This document shows positions 53,065 to 62,821 of a stretch of DNA of 64,000 nt, piece by piece. A program made the position numbers and the translations under genes. The DNA is taken from contig NZ_JAHHQJ010000011.1 of NCBI RefSeq assembly GCF_020026455.1, positions 1 to 64,000 of the forward strand, written 5' to 3'. This stretch comes from Alistipes sp. (GTDB lineage Bacteria; Bacteroidota; Bacteroidia; Bacteroidales; Rikenellaceae). Numbering within the stretch: position 1 is the stretch's first letter; each line of letters starts with the position of its first letter. The notes below the pieces were generated by a model. That model saw only the letters and a list, made by a program, of their open reading frames with translations. It made no database searches and was not told the origin of the DNA.

Positions 53065-55074
53065 TCAACGCTCCGAGGGTGCGACGAAACGGACGGCACA
53101 GCCGCCGCCCGAGGCCATCCGGACGGTCAGCGTATCGGAAGCCGTGAGCGTGCGTTCCTCGTAGTTCACCGAATAAGGATTTGTCTTCCAGTCGGCATCG
53201 GCTCCGTCGGCATAGATCTGCGCCGTGTAGCTGACCCCGGGTTTGAGGAAGGTCAGGGCAACCTCCACCGTGCGGGCCTCCTCATCGGTCACGGCGCCCA
53301 GGTACCAATCCTCCGAATGGCGGTCCTGACGTGCGAAGACGGCATAGTCGCCGATCACGGCTTCGGGCACGAGGGTCTGCTCCCAGTCGGTCGGAACGTC
53401 GCGGATGAAGTCGAAAGTCTTGTGTCCGAGGTAGTTCTCCGGCAGATCCGAAGCCATTTGCAGCGGGCTGTAAATCACCACATACTGCGCGATTTCACGC
53501 ACGACGGTCGATTGCGGACGGGCGAAAGGCGAAACGGGATTCGCATAGTTGAACGTGCCGAAGGTGTAGTCCATCGGGCCGGCCAGTCCGCGCAGGAACG
53601 GGACCACACAGGTGTGCTCGGGCGGATTGCCGCCGTCGGGCGACCAGGCGTTGTACTCCTGACCGCGGATTCCCTCCTGCGTCATCAGGTTGGGCCACGT
53701 GCGCTCGAGACCCGTGGGCATCACCGGTTCGTGGTTGTCGATCATGATCCCGAAACGGGCAGCCGTCTCGATCACACGGCGGTAGTGGCGCACTCCGTAC
53801 TGGCTGTCGTGCAGCTCCCGGCCGTCCATGAGTTCATTCACGTAGCCCGTCTTGACGGTGTTGACGCCGTATTTCTTATAGTAGGCGAAGGCCTCCTCCA
53901 GCTGGGCTTCGTAATTCTTCGTGTTGGCGCCCGTTTCGTGGTGGCCGATCAGGCTGACGCCCTTTTCGGCAGCATATTTCGTGATGGCCGCGATGTCGAA
54001 GTCGGGACAGGCCTCCGTGAAGCGGATCGCATCGGTATTCCTGGTCCACTCGCCGTCCCAGCCGATATTCCAGCCCTCGACCAGCACCCCCGGGATGCCG
54101 TTCTCGGCCGCGAAGTCGATATAACGCTTCGTGTTCGCCGTCGTGGCGCCGTGGCGGGGCCCCTGCGCCCAGGTCTCCTGGAAGAGATGCATCGACCACC
54201 AGATGCCGATGTATTTCGCGGGTCTGATCCACGAGGTATCCTCGATGCGGCACGGCTCGTTGAGGTTGAGCATCAGCCGCGAAGTTACCAGATCTCCCGG
54301 CGTGTCGCCCACGATGAGCGTACGCCAAGGCGTGCGGAAGGGCGTCGCGGCATAGACCTTCACGCCCGTGGACCACGGCGTGAGGTAGCAGCGCAGCGTG
54401 GTCGAGTCGGCAGGCCGAAGGTTCATCTTGGCGTAATCCGTCAGGTCGGCCTCGTGCAGGGCCAGGAACGTCCCGTCGGCACACTCCATCGTCAGCGGCG
54501 TCACCACCGTGTCCATCTGCGAGATGGGCGTATGGCGGGCGATGCTTTCGTAGTAGGGTTCGCGCATGGGCATCCACCAAGCCCGGTGGTCGCGCGGAAA
54601 GCGGAACTCGGTCAGCTCCTCCGTGATGACGGCCTCCGCAAGCTGGTCCTGTGCCGGGAATTCACAGCGGAAGCCCATCCCGTCGTCGAAAAGCCGGAAA
54701 ACCACGTCGAAACGGCGGTGGGGCGCTTCGCGCTCCGAAACCGAGATCTTCAGTTCGTTATAGTGGTTGCGCACGAGACGCTGCTCGCCCCAGACGGTCT
54801 GCCACTGCTCGTCGCAAGAGGCGCGTGCAGAGCTGTCGATGCGCAGCCCGTCGCGCAGCGCGGAGTCATTCTGCAACTCGAAGCCCAGCGTCGAGAAGTC
54901 GACCACCGGAGTTCCGTTGCGGGTCAGCGCATATCCGATGCGGCCGTCGCGCTCGGAGGCCGTGAGACGGAGCGAACCGTCGGGCGACGAAATCCCGAGG
55001 TCGCTGCGGCACCCCATGGCGGTGCAGAGAACTGCGGCCAGTGCCGCGGCAAGTTTCAAAAAAGATGTCTTCAT
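53065..55074 (-). CDS. GH97 alpha-glycosidase, SusB-like
   Basis: A 669-residue exported enzyme with a signal peptide that may be a lipoprotein type (TAMGC, Cys22). The start 55074 is one base after the stop of the phosphoesterase gene. GH97 features: SPDGSLRLTASERDGRIGY at the N-terminal super-sandwich and VEGWNIGWDGEW at the barrel entry. VKTGYV replaces the Asp nucleophile of retaining members, while NHEPVMPTG and RGQEYNAW supply base and acid glutamates as in SusB. I infer an inverting alpha-glucosidase-type mechanism; the true sugar is unknown. Confidence 0.93.
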   Translation of the reverse strand: MKTSFLKLAAALAAVLCTAMGCRSDLGISSPDGSLRLTASERDGRIGYALTRNGTPVVDFSTLGFELQNDSALRDGLRIDSSARASCDEQWQTVWGEQRLVRNHYNELKISVSEREAPHRRFDVVFRLFDDGMGFRCEFPAQDQLAEAVITEELTEFRFPRDHRAWWMPMREPYYESIARHTPISQMDTVVTPLTMECADGTFLALHEADLTDYAKMNLRPADSTTLRCYLTPWSTGVKVYAATPFRTPWRTLIVGDTPGDLVTSRLMLNLNEPCRIEDTSWIRPAKYIGIWWSMHLFQETWAQGPRHGATTANTKRYIDFAAENGIPGVLVEGWNIGWDGEWTRNTDAIRFTEACPDFDIAAITKYAAEKGVSLIGHHETGANTKNYEAQLEEAFAYYKKYGVNTVKTGYVNELMDGRELHDSQYGVRHYRRVIETAARFGIMIDNHEPVMPTGLERTWPNLMTQEGIRGQEYNAWSPDGGNPPEHTCVVPFLRGLAGPMDYTFGTFNYANPVSPFARPQSTVVREIAQYVVIYSPLQMASDLPENYLGHKTFDFIRDVPTDWEQTLVPEAVIGDYAVFARQDRHSEDWYLGAVTDEEARTVEVALTFLKPGVSYTAQIYADGADADWKTNPYSVNYEERTLTASDTLTVRMASGGGCAVRFVAPSER

Positions 55075-55075
55075 A

Positions 55076-56560
55076 TCATTGCTGTCGTTTGTTGTCGGGG
55101 ATTTCGTAGCCCGTGCGGTTGTTCCATCCGGAGACTCGGCCGAAGCGGTCGCGGACCTCGATGCGGATGTCGGCATCGGGCGCAGAAGGCCGGGCGAAGA
55201 AAAGATGTTCGGTGAGGTCCGCACCGATATACGGATAGACGAAGCGGTCGCCGAAACGTTTGACGTAATCGTAAATCGACTCGTCGTAGCCGGTATAGGG
55301 CGTCATCGGACCGCGCAGAACGCCGTTTTCATACCAGAGGACCTCCCAGGCGGAGTCCCGGTTCCAGACGTTGACGGTCACGGCATCGGGCTTGTGGCTG
55401 TCGGCACCCACGCCGTAGGCGTTGAACTGGCGGCGGCGGTCGTAATCGACGGCCTTGTAGTACCACGAGATGCTGTCGCCCGCGATTTCATAGACGCCGT
55501 AGCCGGCCGGCACGCCGTCCATGCTCCACGGCGTCTGCCAGAAGAGCGTGCTCAAGGGAGCGTGTACGTGCTCGAAGACATGGCTGACGGGCCTATAGTT
55601 TTCGTTGTAATGTTCGTGTCCGGAGAGGATGTGGGCGTTGTAGGGCTTCAGCAGGTCGTACAGCGCGCGGCGGTTGTTGAGCACCTTGTTCGACTGCTCC
55701 TTGCCCCATTCGCCCCGGCGTGCCGGACGCGACCAGGAGGGAATGTGCATGCAGACCACGACCGTGCGCCCGGCCTCCACGGCCGAGAGATCCTGCTCCA
55801 ACCAGCGCAACTGCCGTTCATCGAGGTAACCCACATAGAGGTAGCTGCGCCCGATGTAAAAGTTGTCGTCGAGGATGACGTAGTGAATGCGGCCCCGGTC
55901 GAACGAATAGTAAGTGGGGCCGAAGTGGGATTTGAACGAGGCCTTGGACCGCTCGCTCGTGCGCACGCCCAGGTCCATGTCGTGGTTGCCGACGACATAG
56001 AAGAACGGGACGCCGCTCGTGGCGATGGCGGCGCGCACGGGCTCGAACAGCGAAGGACGGCGCGTGATGTCGCCGATGATGTCGCCGCAGACTACACCCA
56101 GGGTCTGCATCCCGTCCGCCGCCGTGCGCCGGATGTCGGCGGCGGCGCGGCGCACGCTGTCCAGCTCGGACTCGAAATAGACCTGCGGGTCGGCGATGAC
56201 GATCAGCCGGTGGCGCGTGGCGTCGGTCCGGGTGCGCTCCAGGGTGAAATCATAGCGCTGCCGCCGGTCGGCGACGATGGTCCGGTAGAGGACCGGCGTT
56301 CCCTCCTCGGTCGGAATGGCGTAGCCGTCGGGCAGCGAGAGGTAGACGAACTCCGCATCGCTGTCCGATGTGAGCCGGTAATATCCCTTGGCATCGCTAC
56401 GCACAATCGTGCGGCCGTCCGTGACGGGAACTCCCGCCACGCCTTTGCCGGAAGCCGTCACCCGGCCACGCAGGGTGATCGTGCGCGGCAGCGTCGGCTC
56501 CACACCGAAAACGGCGGAGCCGGCGAGCAGTAGAGTCAGTAAAACAAGCAGTCTTTTCAT
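55076..56560 (-). CDS. Exported calcineurin-like metallophosphoesterase
   Basis: A 494-residue protein starting MKRLLVLLTLLLAGSAVFG (signal peptide). An N-terminal beta domain (about 25-115, GRVTASGKGVAGVPVTDG) precedes the dimetal core: VIADPQ near 124, CGDIIGD near 160, GNHDMD near 190, CMHIPS and SGHEHYN. A C-terminal domain begins about residue 370. This three-part layout is common in Bacteroidetes glycan operons. It shares motif order and wording with the fused protein at 50851. Substrate unknown. Confidence 0.9.
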   Translation of the reverse strand: MKRLLVLLTLLLAGSAVFGVEPTLPRTITLRGRVTASGKGVAGVPVTDGRTIVRSDAKGYYRLTSDSDAEFVYLSLPDGYAIPTEEGTPVLYRTIVADRRQRYDFTLERTRTDATRHRLIVIADPQVYFESELDSVRRAAADIRRTAADGMQTLGVVCGDIIGDITRRPSLFEPVRAAIATSGVPFFYVVGNHDMDLGVRTSERSKASFKSHFGPTYYSFDRGRIHYVILDDNFYIGRSYLYVGYLDERQLRWLEQDLSAVEAGRTVVVCMHIPSWSRPARRGEWGKEQSNKVLNNRRALYDLLKPYNAHILSGHEHYNENYRPVSHVFEHVHAPLSTLFWQTPWSMDGVPAGYGVYEIAGDSISWYYKAVDYDRRRQFNAYGVGADSHKPDAVTVNVWNRDSAWEVLWYENGVLRGPMTPYTGYDESIYDYVKRFGDRFVYPYIGADLTEHLFFARPSAPDADIRIEVRDRFGRVSGWNNRTGYEIPDNKRQQ

Positions 56561-56613
56561 CGGAAGGGTTTGAGATTGGCGCCCGGCCGCTGGCAGGGGC
56601 AAAGATTCGGGGA

Positions 56614-57948
56614 TTATTTTTCCTTGGCGGCCTCCTCTTCGTAACGGTCGATACCGCGCTTGATGGCGGCCCACATGTTGTTGTTGATGACGTGTACGAT
56701 GTCGAAGACCATCAGTCCGGCCGTGCGCTTGAGGCAATAGTAGCAGGCCTCCTCGATGTCGAACGTCTTCCGCGAACAGTCCACCGTGGCGTAAAAGGGG
56801 CAGGCGTTGAGCAGGAACCGCTCGGCGCGGTTGATGCCGAATTCGATCGACTCGCCGTCGTTGGGTCCGTAGACGCGCGGCAGGTAGGTGCCCAGAAGGA
56901 ACGTATCCAGTTGGTCGGCAAAGGCGGTCTTGTGGTAGTTGGCCGAGCACCAGGGCGCAAACGAGCGCGCATCCTGATCGGTCAGGGGACGGAATTTCGG
57001 ACTGCTCCAGTTCTGGCCGTTGACATAGAGCGCACCCCACCACGATGCGGCCCAGTATTCGAGCTTCACAGCGGGCTTGATGGCCTTGATCTCCTTGCGG
57101 ACACGCGCTACGAAGTCGTGGATGACCATCGACCGGAACTCCCACCACTCCTTATAATACTTGCCCGGAATGCGCTTGCCGGAGGCATTGTAGGTGAAAA
57201 TATCCCCCGGCCAGGTCTCCACGATGCCGCCGATATACTTTTCAAAGGCTGTCTTCGAAGCCTCCGAGAAATCGCTCTGGTAGTCGGGGAAACGGCAGTA
57301 GTCGAGCGCAAAAGCATCGAAGTCGTAGTTCGTGACGATCTCCCGGATGAAGCGCAGCGCGAAATCCTGCACCTCCGGAAGCACGGGGTTGAGGAAGGCC
57401 GCCACCTTCGAGGGGTCGTCCTTGATATCGACCATGCCCTTGGGTGTGTATTGCAGGCAGGTCTTGCCCTTCCACCGCACATCGCGGTAGGCCGGGCCCT
57501 GTTTGGAGCCAGGCAGGCCCATCGGGAAGATGGTTGTCGAGACGGTGACCTTCAGTTTGCGCTTGTGCGCCTCGTCGAGGAAGAACTGCAGGTAGTCCCA
57601 GTTGCGCGAAGGAACCGTGACCGAGCCGATGGTCGTCGCCTTGGTCATGAACACACTCTCGTAGAGCACGTCACCCACGACGGGTTTCACATCCACGACA
57701 ATCTTGTTGAAGCCGGCCTCAACGGTTTTGTCAAGCATGGCGGCGATGCCTGCCTGGGTCGAGAAACGCTTGAAATTGGCTTCGGCATCGAACCAAAGCA
57801 TCTTCTCCTTCTCACCCGAGGGGCCGGGCGAGGGGTCGGGCGTGGGTTCGGGTTTGGAGATCTCGGGCGGCGTCTGGTGCGATTCGGTGCAGGCCCCGAA
57901 TGCGGTCATGAGCAGAACGCATAGGATCAAAACGGGCTGTTTCATCAT
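56614..57948 (-). CDS. GHL10-like glycoside hydrolase lipoprotein (copy 1)
   Basis: A 444-residue lipoprotein (lipobox FGAC near residue 20) with a Pro/Glu/Ser linker. It resembles the DUF187/GHL10 family of predicted TIM-barrel glycosidases. Conserved blocks are KMLWFDAEANF, the VSTTIFP strand, and the FALDYCRFPDY acid motif near 220. It is a paralog of the upstream gene at 57958 (nine bases away), sharing these blocks and GQNWSS. Activity of the family is not established, and the polysaccharide target is inferred only from context. Confidence 0.8.
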   Translation of the reverse strand: MMKQPVLILCVLLMTAFGACTESHQTPPEISKPEPTPDPSPGPSGEKEKMLWFDAEANFKRFSTQAGIAAMLDKTVEAGFNKIVVDVKPVVGDVLYESVFMTKATTIGSVTVPSRNWDYLQFFLDEAHKRKLKVTVSTTIFPMGLPGSKQGPAYRDVRWKGKTCLQYTPKGMVDIKDDPSKVAAFLNPVLPEVQDFALRFIREIVTNYDFDAFALDYCRFPDYQSDFSEASKTAFEKYIGGIVETWPGDIFTYNASGKRIPGKYYKEWWEFRSMVIHDFVARVRKEIKAIKPAVKLEYWAASWWGALYVNGQNWSSPKFRPLTDQDARSFAPWCSANYHKTAFADQLDTFLLGTYLPRVYGPNDGESIEFGINRAERFLLNACPFYATVDCSRKTFDIEEACYYCLKRTAGLMVFDIVHVINNNMWAAIKRGIDRYEEEAAKEK

Positions 57949-57957
57949 CTTGTGTCG

Positions 57958-59232
57958 TTATTCGTTGATTTCCTGTTCGGCCCGGTCGATGCCGCGGCGG
58001 ATGGGTTCCCAGAGGTTGTTCTCGATGACCTGGACGATATCGAAGACCATCACGCCTTCGGTGCGCGAAAGGCAGAGATAGACTGCGTCCTCAAATTCGG
58101 AAAGGTGGTTTCGGGCGTAGAGCGATCCGTAAAGCGCGCAGTCGCCGTCCACGTCCTTAAGCGAACGGGCCAAGCCGTATTCAATCGACTCGGGATCGTC
58201 CATGCCCCGGACGCGTTCGAGATAGGTGCCGGTGATGAATACATCCAGCAGGTCGGCAAAACCGGTCTGCCCGTAGGTCGGCGTGGCCCAGTCGTCGAGA
58301 TACTGCTCGGAGAAGGACGAGCGGCGGCTGCTCCAGTTCTGACCGTTGCCGTAGATGCCGTGGAGCCACGAAGCGGCCCAGTATTCGAGTTTGACGCCGG
58401 GCTGCAGCTCATCCACCGACTGCCGCACGCGGGCGATGAAGTTGCGGATGGTGGTCGCACGGAACTCCCACCACTGCTTGTAATACTTACCCGGACGTCG
58501 CGTGCCGTCGGGGTTGTAGGTGAAGATGTCCGCGGGGAAGTGCTCCACGGCTGTGCCGATGAACTGCTCGAAGGCCTTCTGCGAAGCCTCCGAAAAGTCG
58601 CTCGCCGCATCCGGATAGCGGCAGTAGTCGAGGGCGTAGCCGTCGAACTTGTATTTGGTGAGCAGCTCGCGCACGAAGCGAAGCGCATACTCCTGATTTT
58701 CGGGCAATACGGGATTGAGGAACGCGGCGACCTTCGTGGGATCGTCCTTGATGTCCTTCATTCCTTCGGGCAGGTATTCGATGCAGGTGCGGCCCGCAAA
58801 GGAGGGATCGCTGTAGACCACACCCTGGCGGGAGGCCGGGATTCCGGACGGGAAGATCATCGTTGAGACCGTGACCTTGAGGTTGCGCCTGCGCGCCTCG
58901 CCGAGGAAAAATTGCAGGTAGTCCCAGTCGCGGACTACGGTGTCCCGGCCCATGACTGTGAGCGGCTCGATGAAGTCGCTTTTGTAGAGCACGTTGCCCG
59001 AAATGGGACGCACGTCTACGACAATCTGGTTGAAACCCGTCTCGACCGTGCGATCGAGGTAGTAGCGGATCGAATCCTGCGAGGCGAAACGCCCGAAATT
59101 GGCTTCGGCGTCGAACCACAGCATTTTGGGCTTCCCTCCGTCGGCCGCACGGGGTGTCGTGCCGCCATTTCCCCCGCAGGAGATCAGGGCTGCCGCGGCG
59201 AGCAGCAAGGTTGTATAAGTGATCGTTCTCAT
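57958..59232 (-). CDS. GHL10-like glycoside hydrolase lipoprotein (copy 2)
   Basis: A 424-residue lipoprotein, start at MRTITYTTLLLAAAALISC (59232) with lipobox Cys19. It has the same block order as copy 1: KMLWFDAEANF, VSTMIFPSG, YALDYCRYPDA and GQNWSS, ending in VMVFDIVQVIENNLWEPI. Duplication with divergence suggests two linkages or two substituent patterns in one substrate. The gap from the SusE/F-like gene upstream is 111 bases. Confidence 0.8.
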   Translation of the reverse strand: MRTITYTTLLLAAAALISCGGNGGTTPRAADGGKPKMLWFDAEANFGRFASQDSIRYYLDRTVETGFNQIVVDVRPISGNVLYKSDFIEPLTVMGRDTVVRDWDYLQFFLGEARRRNLKVTVSTMIFPSGIPASRQGVVYSDPSFAGRTCIEYLPEGMKDIKDDPTKVAAFLNPVLPENQEYALRFVRELLTKYKFDGYALDYCRYPDAASDFSEASQKAFEQFIGTAVEHFPADIFTYNPDGTRRPGKYYKQWWEFRATTIRNFIARVRQSVDELQPGVKLEYWAASWLHGIYGNGQNWSSRRSSFSEQYLDDWATPTYGQTGFADLLDVFITGTYLERVRGMDDPESIEYGLARSLKDVDGDCALYGSLYARNHLSEFEDAVYLCLSRTEGVMVFDIVQVIENNLWEPIRRGIDRAEQEINE

Positions 59233-59343
59233 GTTTTTTGATTCAAAGATCCGCATTCCCCCGGCCCAAGAATGGCCCTCGGGCCGGGAAAACGCGGATT
59301 TAACGTTCGCAGCGTGCTGCCCTGCCGGGCAGATTCCTTTCGG

Positions 59344-60699
59344 TTATTCGTAGGCTACTTCCAGCTTCCAACTCCAGACGGCATGTCCCGGAACCAGAAC
59401 GTAAACATAGCCGCACTTATCCTTCTCGTTGTAGACATAGGTTCCGACCGGGCAATAAGCGTTCGCATCCGAGATGGCGGCGCTGATGATCGCCTCGTTG
59501 GGATCGAGCAGGAAGCCGCCCTGAGGATCTACGATCGAAACATAGGTGCAGGGCCAGCCGGTCGTGAAGACGGCGGCATAGGGCTTCTCGTCGAACGTGA
59601 ACGAGCGGATCGAACCCTTGGTATAGTTGCCCCAGTTGTGCGGGCCGCCGGGAGCATTGCCCGGAATCTGAATCATGTTTTGGGGAGTTCCCGAGCCTCC
59701 GAAGCCGCTCCAAGTCAGCACATTGCTGCCTCCCACCACAGAATCCCAGATGAACCACGTGCCGGCAATCTCACCCGAGCAGGGCGACATCATCTGCGTC
59801 CAGCTGCCATCGTTGGACGGCAGGCCCGAGGACATCTTATGATAAACGTCGCGCGTACCGTTGGTGAAACCCCAGCAGAACTGCGGGCCGTTAGCCATAC
59901 GGCCTCCGATCGCTGAAACAAGTGCCTTGCCTTTCAGCAGATTACCGCCCACGGAAATAAATGCCGCAATAGCGCTATCCGAGGGGCCGATGATGGTCTC
60001 GGCGGGCTGGTTCCAGCCCTTCTTCCAGCAGGCATAGGTTACGGGCGTCGCACCGCTGTCACCGCTGGCAGTCAGCGAAGCCACCAGATGGCCCACTTCG
60101 TCGTTGGCCAGTCCGGCGACCTTCAGAGACTCGTAACCGGTCATGTTCAACTCGCCGACCGGAGCGAGGGTCTTGCCGTCGAACACCTTGGTGCCGATGA
60201 CGATCTTGTCGCCGCTGGCACCGATCTGCTTATAGACGTTGTGCTCCGCAACAAGCATTTCGGTTGCCGTCTTCCGGGTGGCAGGGCTGACCTTGGTGTA
60301 GGTCTTCTGCTCCTTCTTGACGGGTTTGGTCTTATAGACGCGTGTGGTCTTCTGGTCGGCACCCGTCACCGTGAACGAAACGGACTGGGTGTAGTCGAGG
60401 GGTGACGACGGATCGGGCGAGATGGTCGCACCCTCGGACAGCGTCACGGTCGCCGTGGCCGACTGCATGGCTTCGAGCTGGGAAGCCAGATACTGGAGGT
60501 CGATCGACTTGTCGTAGTCGTAGACGTCGCCGGAAAGAGTTTCGCCTTCTCCAAGGTTGAGGACGAAGGTTTCGATACGGCATTTCTCACCCCGCAGCAC
60601 GTCCTGCCCCTTGGGGGCGGGATCGTCGTCCGAGCAGGCGGCAGCAGACAGGGTAAAAGCGGCCAAAGCGGTGTAAGTGAATAAATTGAAAGTTTTCAT
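59344..60699 (-). CDS. DUF5018-domain surface lipoprotein (SusE/F position)
   Basis: A 451-residue lipoprotein (lipobox SAAAC near residue 22, followed by acidic SDDDPAP, a surface-export signal in Bacteroidetes). The N-terminal DUF5018 module ends near ISPDPSSPLDYTQSVSFTVTGADQ. The rest is a beta-rich, Gly/Trp-containing domain with no motif I know. It is placed where SusE/SusF-type surface glycan-binding proteins occur, which I infer as its role. Confidence 0.82.
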   Translation of the reverse strand: MKTFNLFTYTALAAFTLSAAACSDDDPAPKGQDVLRGEKCRIETFVLNLGEGETLSGDVYDYDKSIDLQYLASQLEAMQSATATVTLSEGATISPDPSSPLDYTQSVSFTVTGADQKTTRVYKTKPVKKEQKTYTKVSPATRKTATEMLVAEHNVYKQIGASGDKIVIGTKVFDGKTLAPVGELNMTGYESLKVAGLANDEVGHLVASLTASGDSGATPVTYACWKKGWNQPAETIIGPSDSAIAAFISVGGNLLKGKALVSAIGGRMANGPQFCWGFTNGTRDVYHKMSSGLPSNDGSWTQMMSPCSGEIAGTWFIWDSVVGGSNVLTWSGFGGSGTPQNMIQIPGNAPGGPHNWGNYTKGSIRSFTFDEKPYAAVFTTGWPCTYVSIVDPQGGFLLDPNEAIISAAISDANAYCPVGTYVYNEKDKCGYVYVLVPGHAVWSWKLEVAYE

Positions 60700-60743
60700 A
60701 AGGGTCGAGTTGATTTTTGAATTTTCATCGAGTTAGTTGGTTT

Positions 60744-61130
60744 TTATCTGCGCGTGTAGAAGGCCCACAACGTATAGGTGCGAGAACCTTTGTCGCCGGC
60801 CGTGACGCGAATCTCGAGCGGATCGGAAAGGTCTTTCAGCCCCGACAGCGAAGGATAGATAAACGTGTCGTATGCCACGTTGGCACGGACCATCAGACTG
60901 GTGACGTCGTATTTTTCACGCAGCTGCTTGGGTATGGGGAAGAAAATTTCGCCCGTTGTTTCGTCGATCACACCGGCAATTCCCATTCCACCGCCCGCAG
61001 GCAGGATTTCGATCGAGAGAATCGCACTGTCCGTGTGGAGAAATTCGTCTTCCGCTTCGGCACATGAGGTCAGGCTCAGCGATGCAAGAGCGGCCACGGC
61101 CAGTACTGCTAAATATTTTCGGAGTTTCAT
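60744..61130 (-). CDS. Small DUF5018-like lipoprotein
   Basis: A 128-residue lipoprotein (start MKLRKYLAVLAVAAL; lipobox LTSC, Cys23, then an acidic stretch). The mature part looks like one DUF5018 module alone (AILSIEIL... LEIRVTAGDKGSRTYTLW). A longer upstream frame overlaps the susD stop region and is rejected. It is probably a surface accessory of the SusCD complex. Confidence 0.75.
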   Translation of the reverse strand: MKLRKYLAVLAVAALASLSLTSCAEAEDEFLHTDSAILSIEILPAGGGMGIAGVIDETTGEIFFPIPKQLREKYDVTSLMVRANVAYDTFIYPSLSGLKDLSDPLEIRVTAGDKGSRTYTLWAFYTRR

Positions 61131-61155
61131 AATTCTTTCGGTTTTACGCATTTGA

Positions 61156-62802
61156 TTAGTTCCAGCCGGTGTTGTTGTCGCAGAGCTTGTTGTTCGAACG
61201 TTCGGACAGCGGAATGGCAAAATGGTAGTAGCGCTCGTAGAAAATACGCTTGTGGCCGCCGTCGGCGTCGACCTGCTCGTAAGTGAAGGATCCGTCGTTC
61301 TGCCTGGTGATCTTTACGCCGTGGACGTTTTTGTCGTGGATGACCTCCTCGGCCAGCCGCCAGCGACGCAGATCCCAATAGCGAAGCCCCTCGCCCGCCA
61401 GCTCGACCATGCGCTCGTGGCGGACGTATTTCAGAAACTCATCCTTGTCGGCCGTGATACGCGCTCCGAGACCCACACGCGACCGGACGTCGTTGAGCGC
61501 CTTCAGGGCTTCGGTGCTGTGCTTGCTCCAGTCCTCCATGGCCAGCGCTTCGGCCTTGTTCAACAGAACTTCGGCATAGCGGATGAGGATCCAGTACTGT
61601 CCCGAATCGTTCGTGACCCAGCTCTTGTCGCCGTCGGTGAGGTATTTGCGCAGGTAGTAACCCGTTACAGTCGTTCCGGCCGCACCGGCATTTTCGTAGT
61701 CCTTGTAACCGTCCTTGCCGCCGACATAGCTCTCGATCTTGCGGCCCATCCACGAAGCCCCGTTGTAGAGAATCGTGGCGTAGAAACGAGGCTCCCGGTT
61801 CGAATAGGGATCGGCGCCATGTGTCGACCAGCTGAACGGGGTGCCGTCGGCCATTTCGTAGCTATCGACCAGTTCGCTCGTGGGGGCGAATCCCGAATAG
61901 ACCTGCTTGCCCAATTCGGAGTCGCCCGAAGGACGCAGGTAGGCATCGAGGCTGTGTTTGATGATGTTGCTGTCAAAATCTACGGCAAAGCAGATTTCGG
62001 GATTGTCGATGCCCGAGGTGAAGACTTTGCCATAGCCCGACAGGTCGAGTTTGCCGCCGGCCTTTTCGGCGTCGCGGGCGGCTTGGGCGGCAACGTCCCA
62101 GCGCTCGGCATAGAGCGCCACGCGGCTCAGGAGAGCATAGGCGGACTTTTGCGTGGCCCGTCCCAGGTTGTCGGAGTCCCACTCGGTAGGCAGATCCGGA
62201 GCCAGTTCCTTGAGTTCGGTGATGATGAAATCCCAGCACTCGGCCTCCGTCGAGCGGGCCTTGTCGTTCTCCGCTGGGCCGTCGACCTCCGTGCGAAGGA
62301 TCACACCTCCGTAGACGCGGCAGAGCAGGAAGTAGGCGTAGGCACGGCAGAACCGGGCCTCGGCGATACGGATCTTGAGCCAGTCGTCGCCGAACTTATG
62401 CCCATAGGAGGGAGCGTCCTTCAGAAACTCGTTCTCGCGGCGGATACGCCCGTAGTGCGCCCCCCAGCATTCGAAAGCGCCGGCCGAGTTGCTGTTGAAG
62501 GCGGCCTCCTGGAAGAGCGAGGAGTTGTAGTTGTGGTTGTACTTGTCCCACGCCGTACTTTTCAGAATATCGGAATAGGCATCCGTCAGCTTGGGCGACG
62601 TGTAACTTCCGGTATAAAACTCCGTGTTGGAGCCGAAGATCGAATAGAGACCGATCAAATAGCTGTCGGCCGTTTCGGTCGTGGACCAGACCGTTTCCGG
62701 AGAAAAGCGGTCGGAGGGAGTCAGGTCCACAACATCAGAACAGGAGGTGCCGAGTACGGCCGTCCCGAGCCACAGGGTCATTATCGAAATTATTTTTTTC
62801 AT
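61156..62802 (-). CDS. susD: RagB/SusD-family glycan-binding lipoprotein
   Basis: A 548-residue outer-membrane lipoprotein that captures glycan on top of the SusC channel. Lipobox GTSC (Cys21) is followed by SDVVDLTPSDRFS, the usual SusD start. TPR-like helices include ARFCRAYAYFLLCRVYGGV and the RYAEVLLNKAEAL motif near 415. The C-terminal hallmark is ERMVELAGEGLRYWDLRRW near 485-503. It follows susC by 19 bases. Confidence 0.97.
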   Translation of the reverse strand: MKKIISIMTLWLGTAVLGTSCSDVVDLTPSDRFSPETVWSTTETADSYLIGLYSIFGSNTEFYTGSYTSPKLTDAYSDILKSTAWDKYNHNYNSSLFQEAAFNSNSAGAFECWGAHYGRIRRENEFLKDAPSYGHKFGDDWLKIRIAEARFCRAYAYFLLCRVYGGVILRTEVDGPAENDKARSTEAECWDFIITELKELAPDLPTEWDSDNLGRATQKSAYALLSRVALYAERWDVAAQAARDAEKAGGKLDLSGYGKVFTSGIDNPEICFAVDFDSNIIKHSLDAYLRPSGDSELGKQVYSGFAPTSELVDSYEMADGTPFSWSTHGADPYSNREPRFYATILYNGASWMGRKIESYVGGKDGYKDYENAGAAGTTVTGYYLRKYLTDGDKSWVTNDSGQYWILIRYAEVLLNKAEALAMEDWSKHSTEALKALNDVRSRVGLGARITADKDEFLKYVRHERMVELAGEGLRYWDLRRWRLAEEVIHDKNVHGVKITRQNDGSFTYEQVDADGGHKRIFYERYYHFAIPLSERSNNKLCDNNTGWN

Positions 62803-62821
62803 GGTGCTGTTGCTTTTGCGT

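Noticed and set aside
50272..55215. Very long plus-strand frames antisense to the fusion protein and GH97
   Set aside because: The minus-strand proteins have signal peptides and complete active sites; the plus frames have none.
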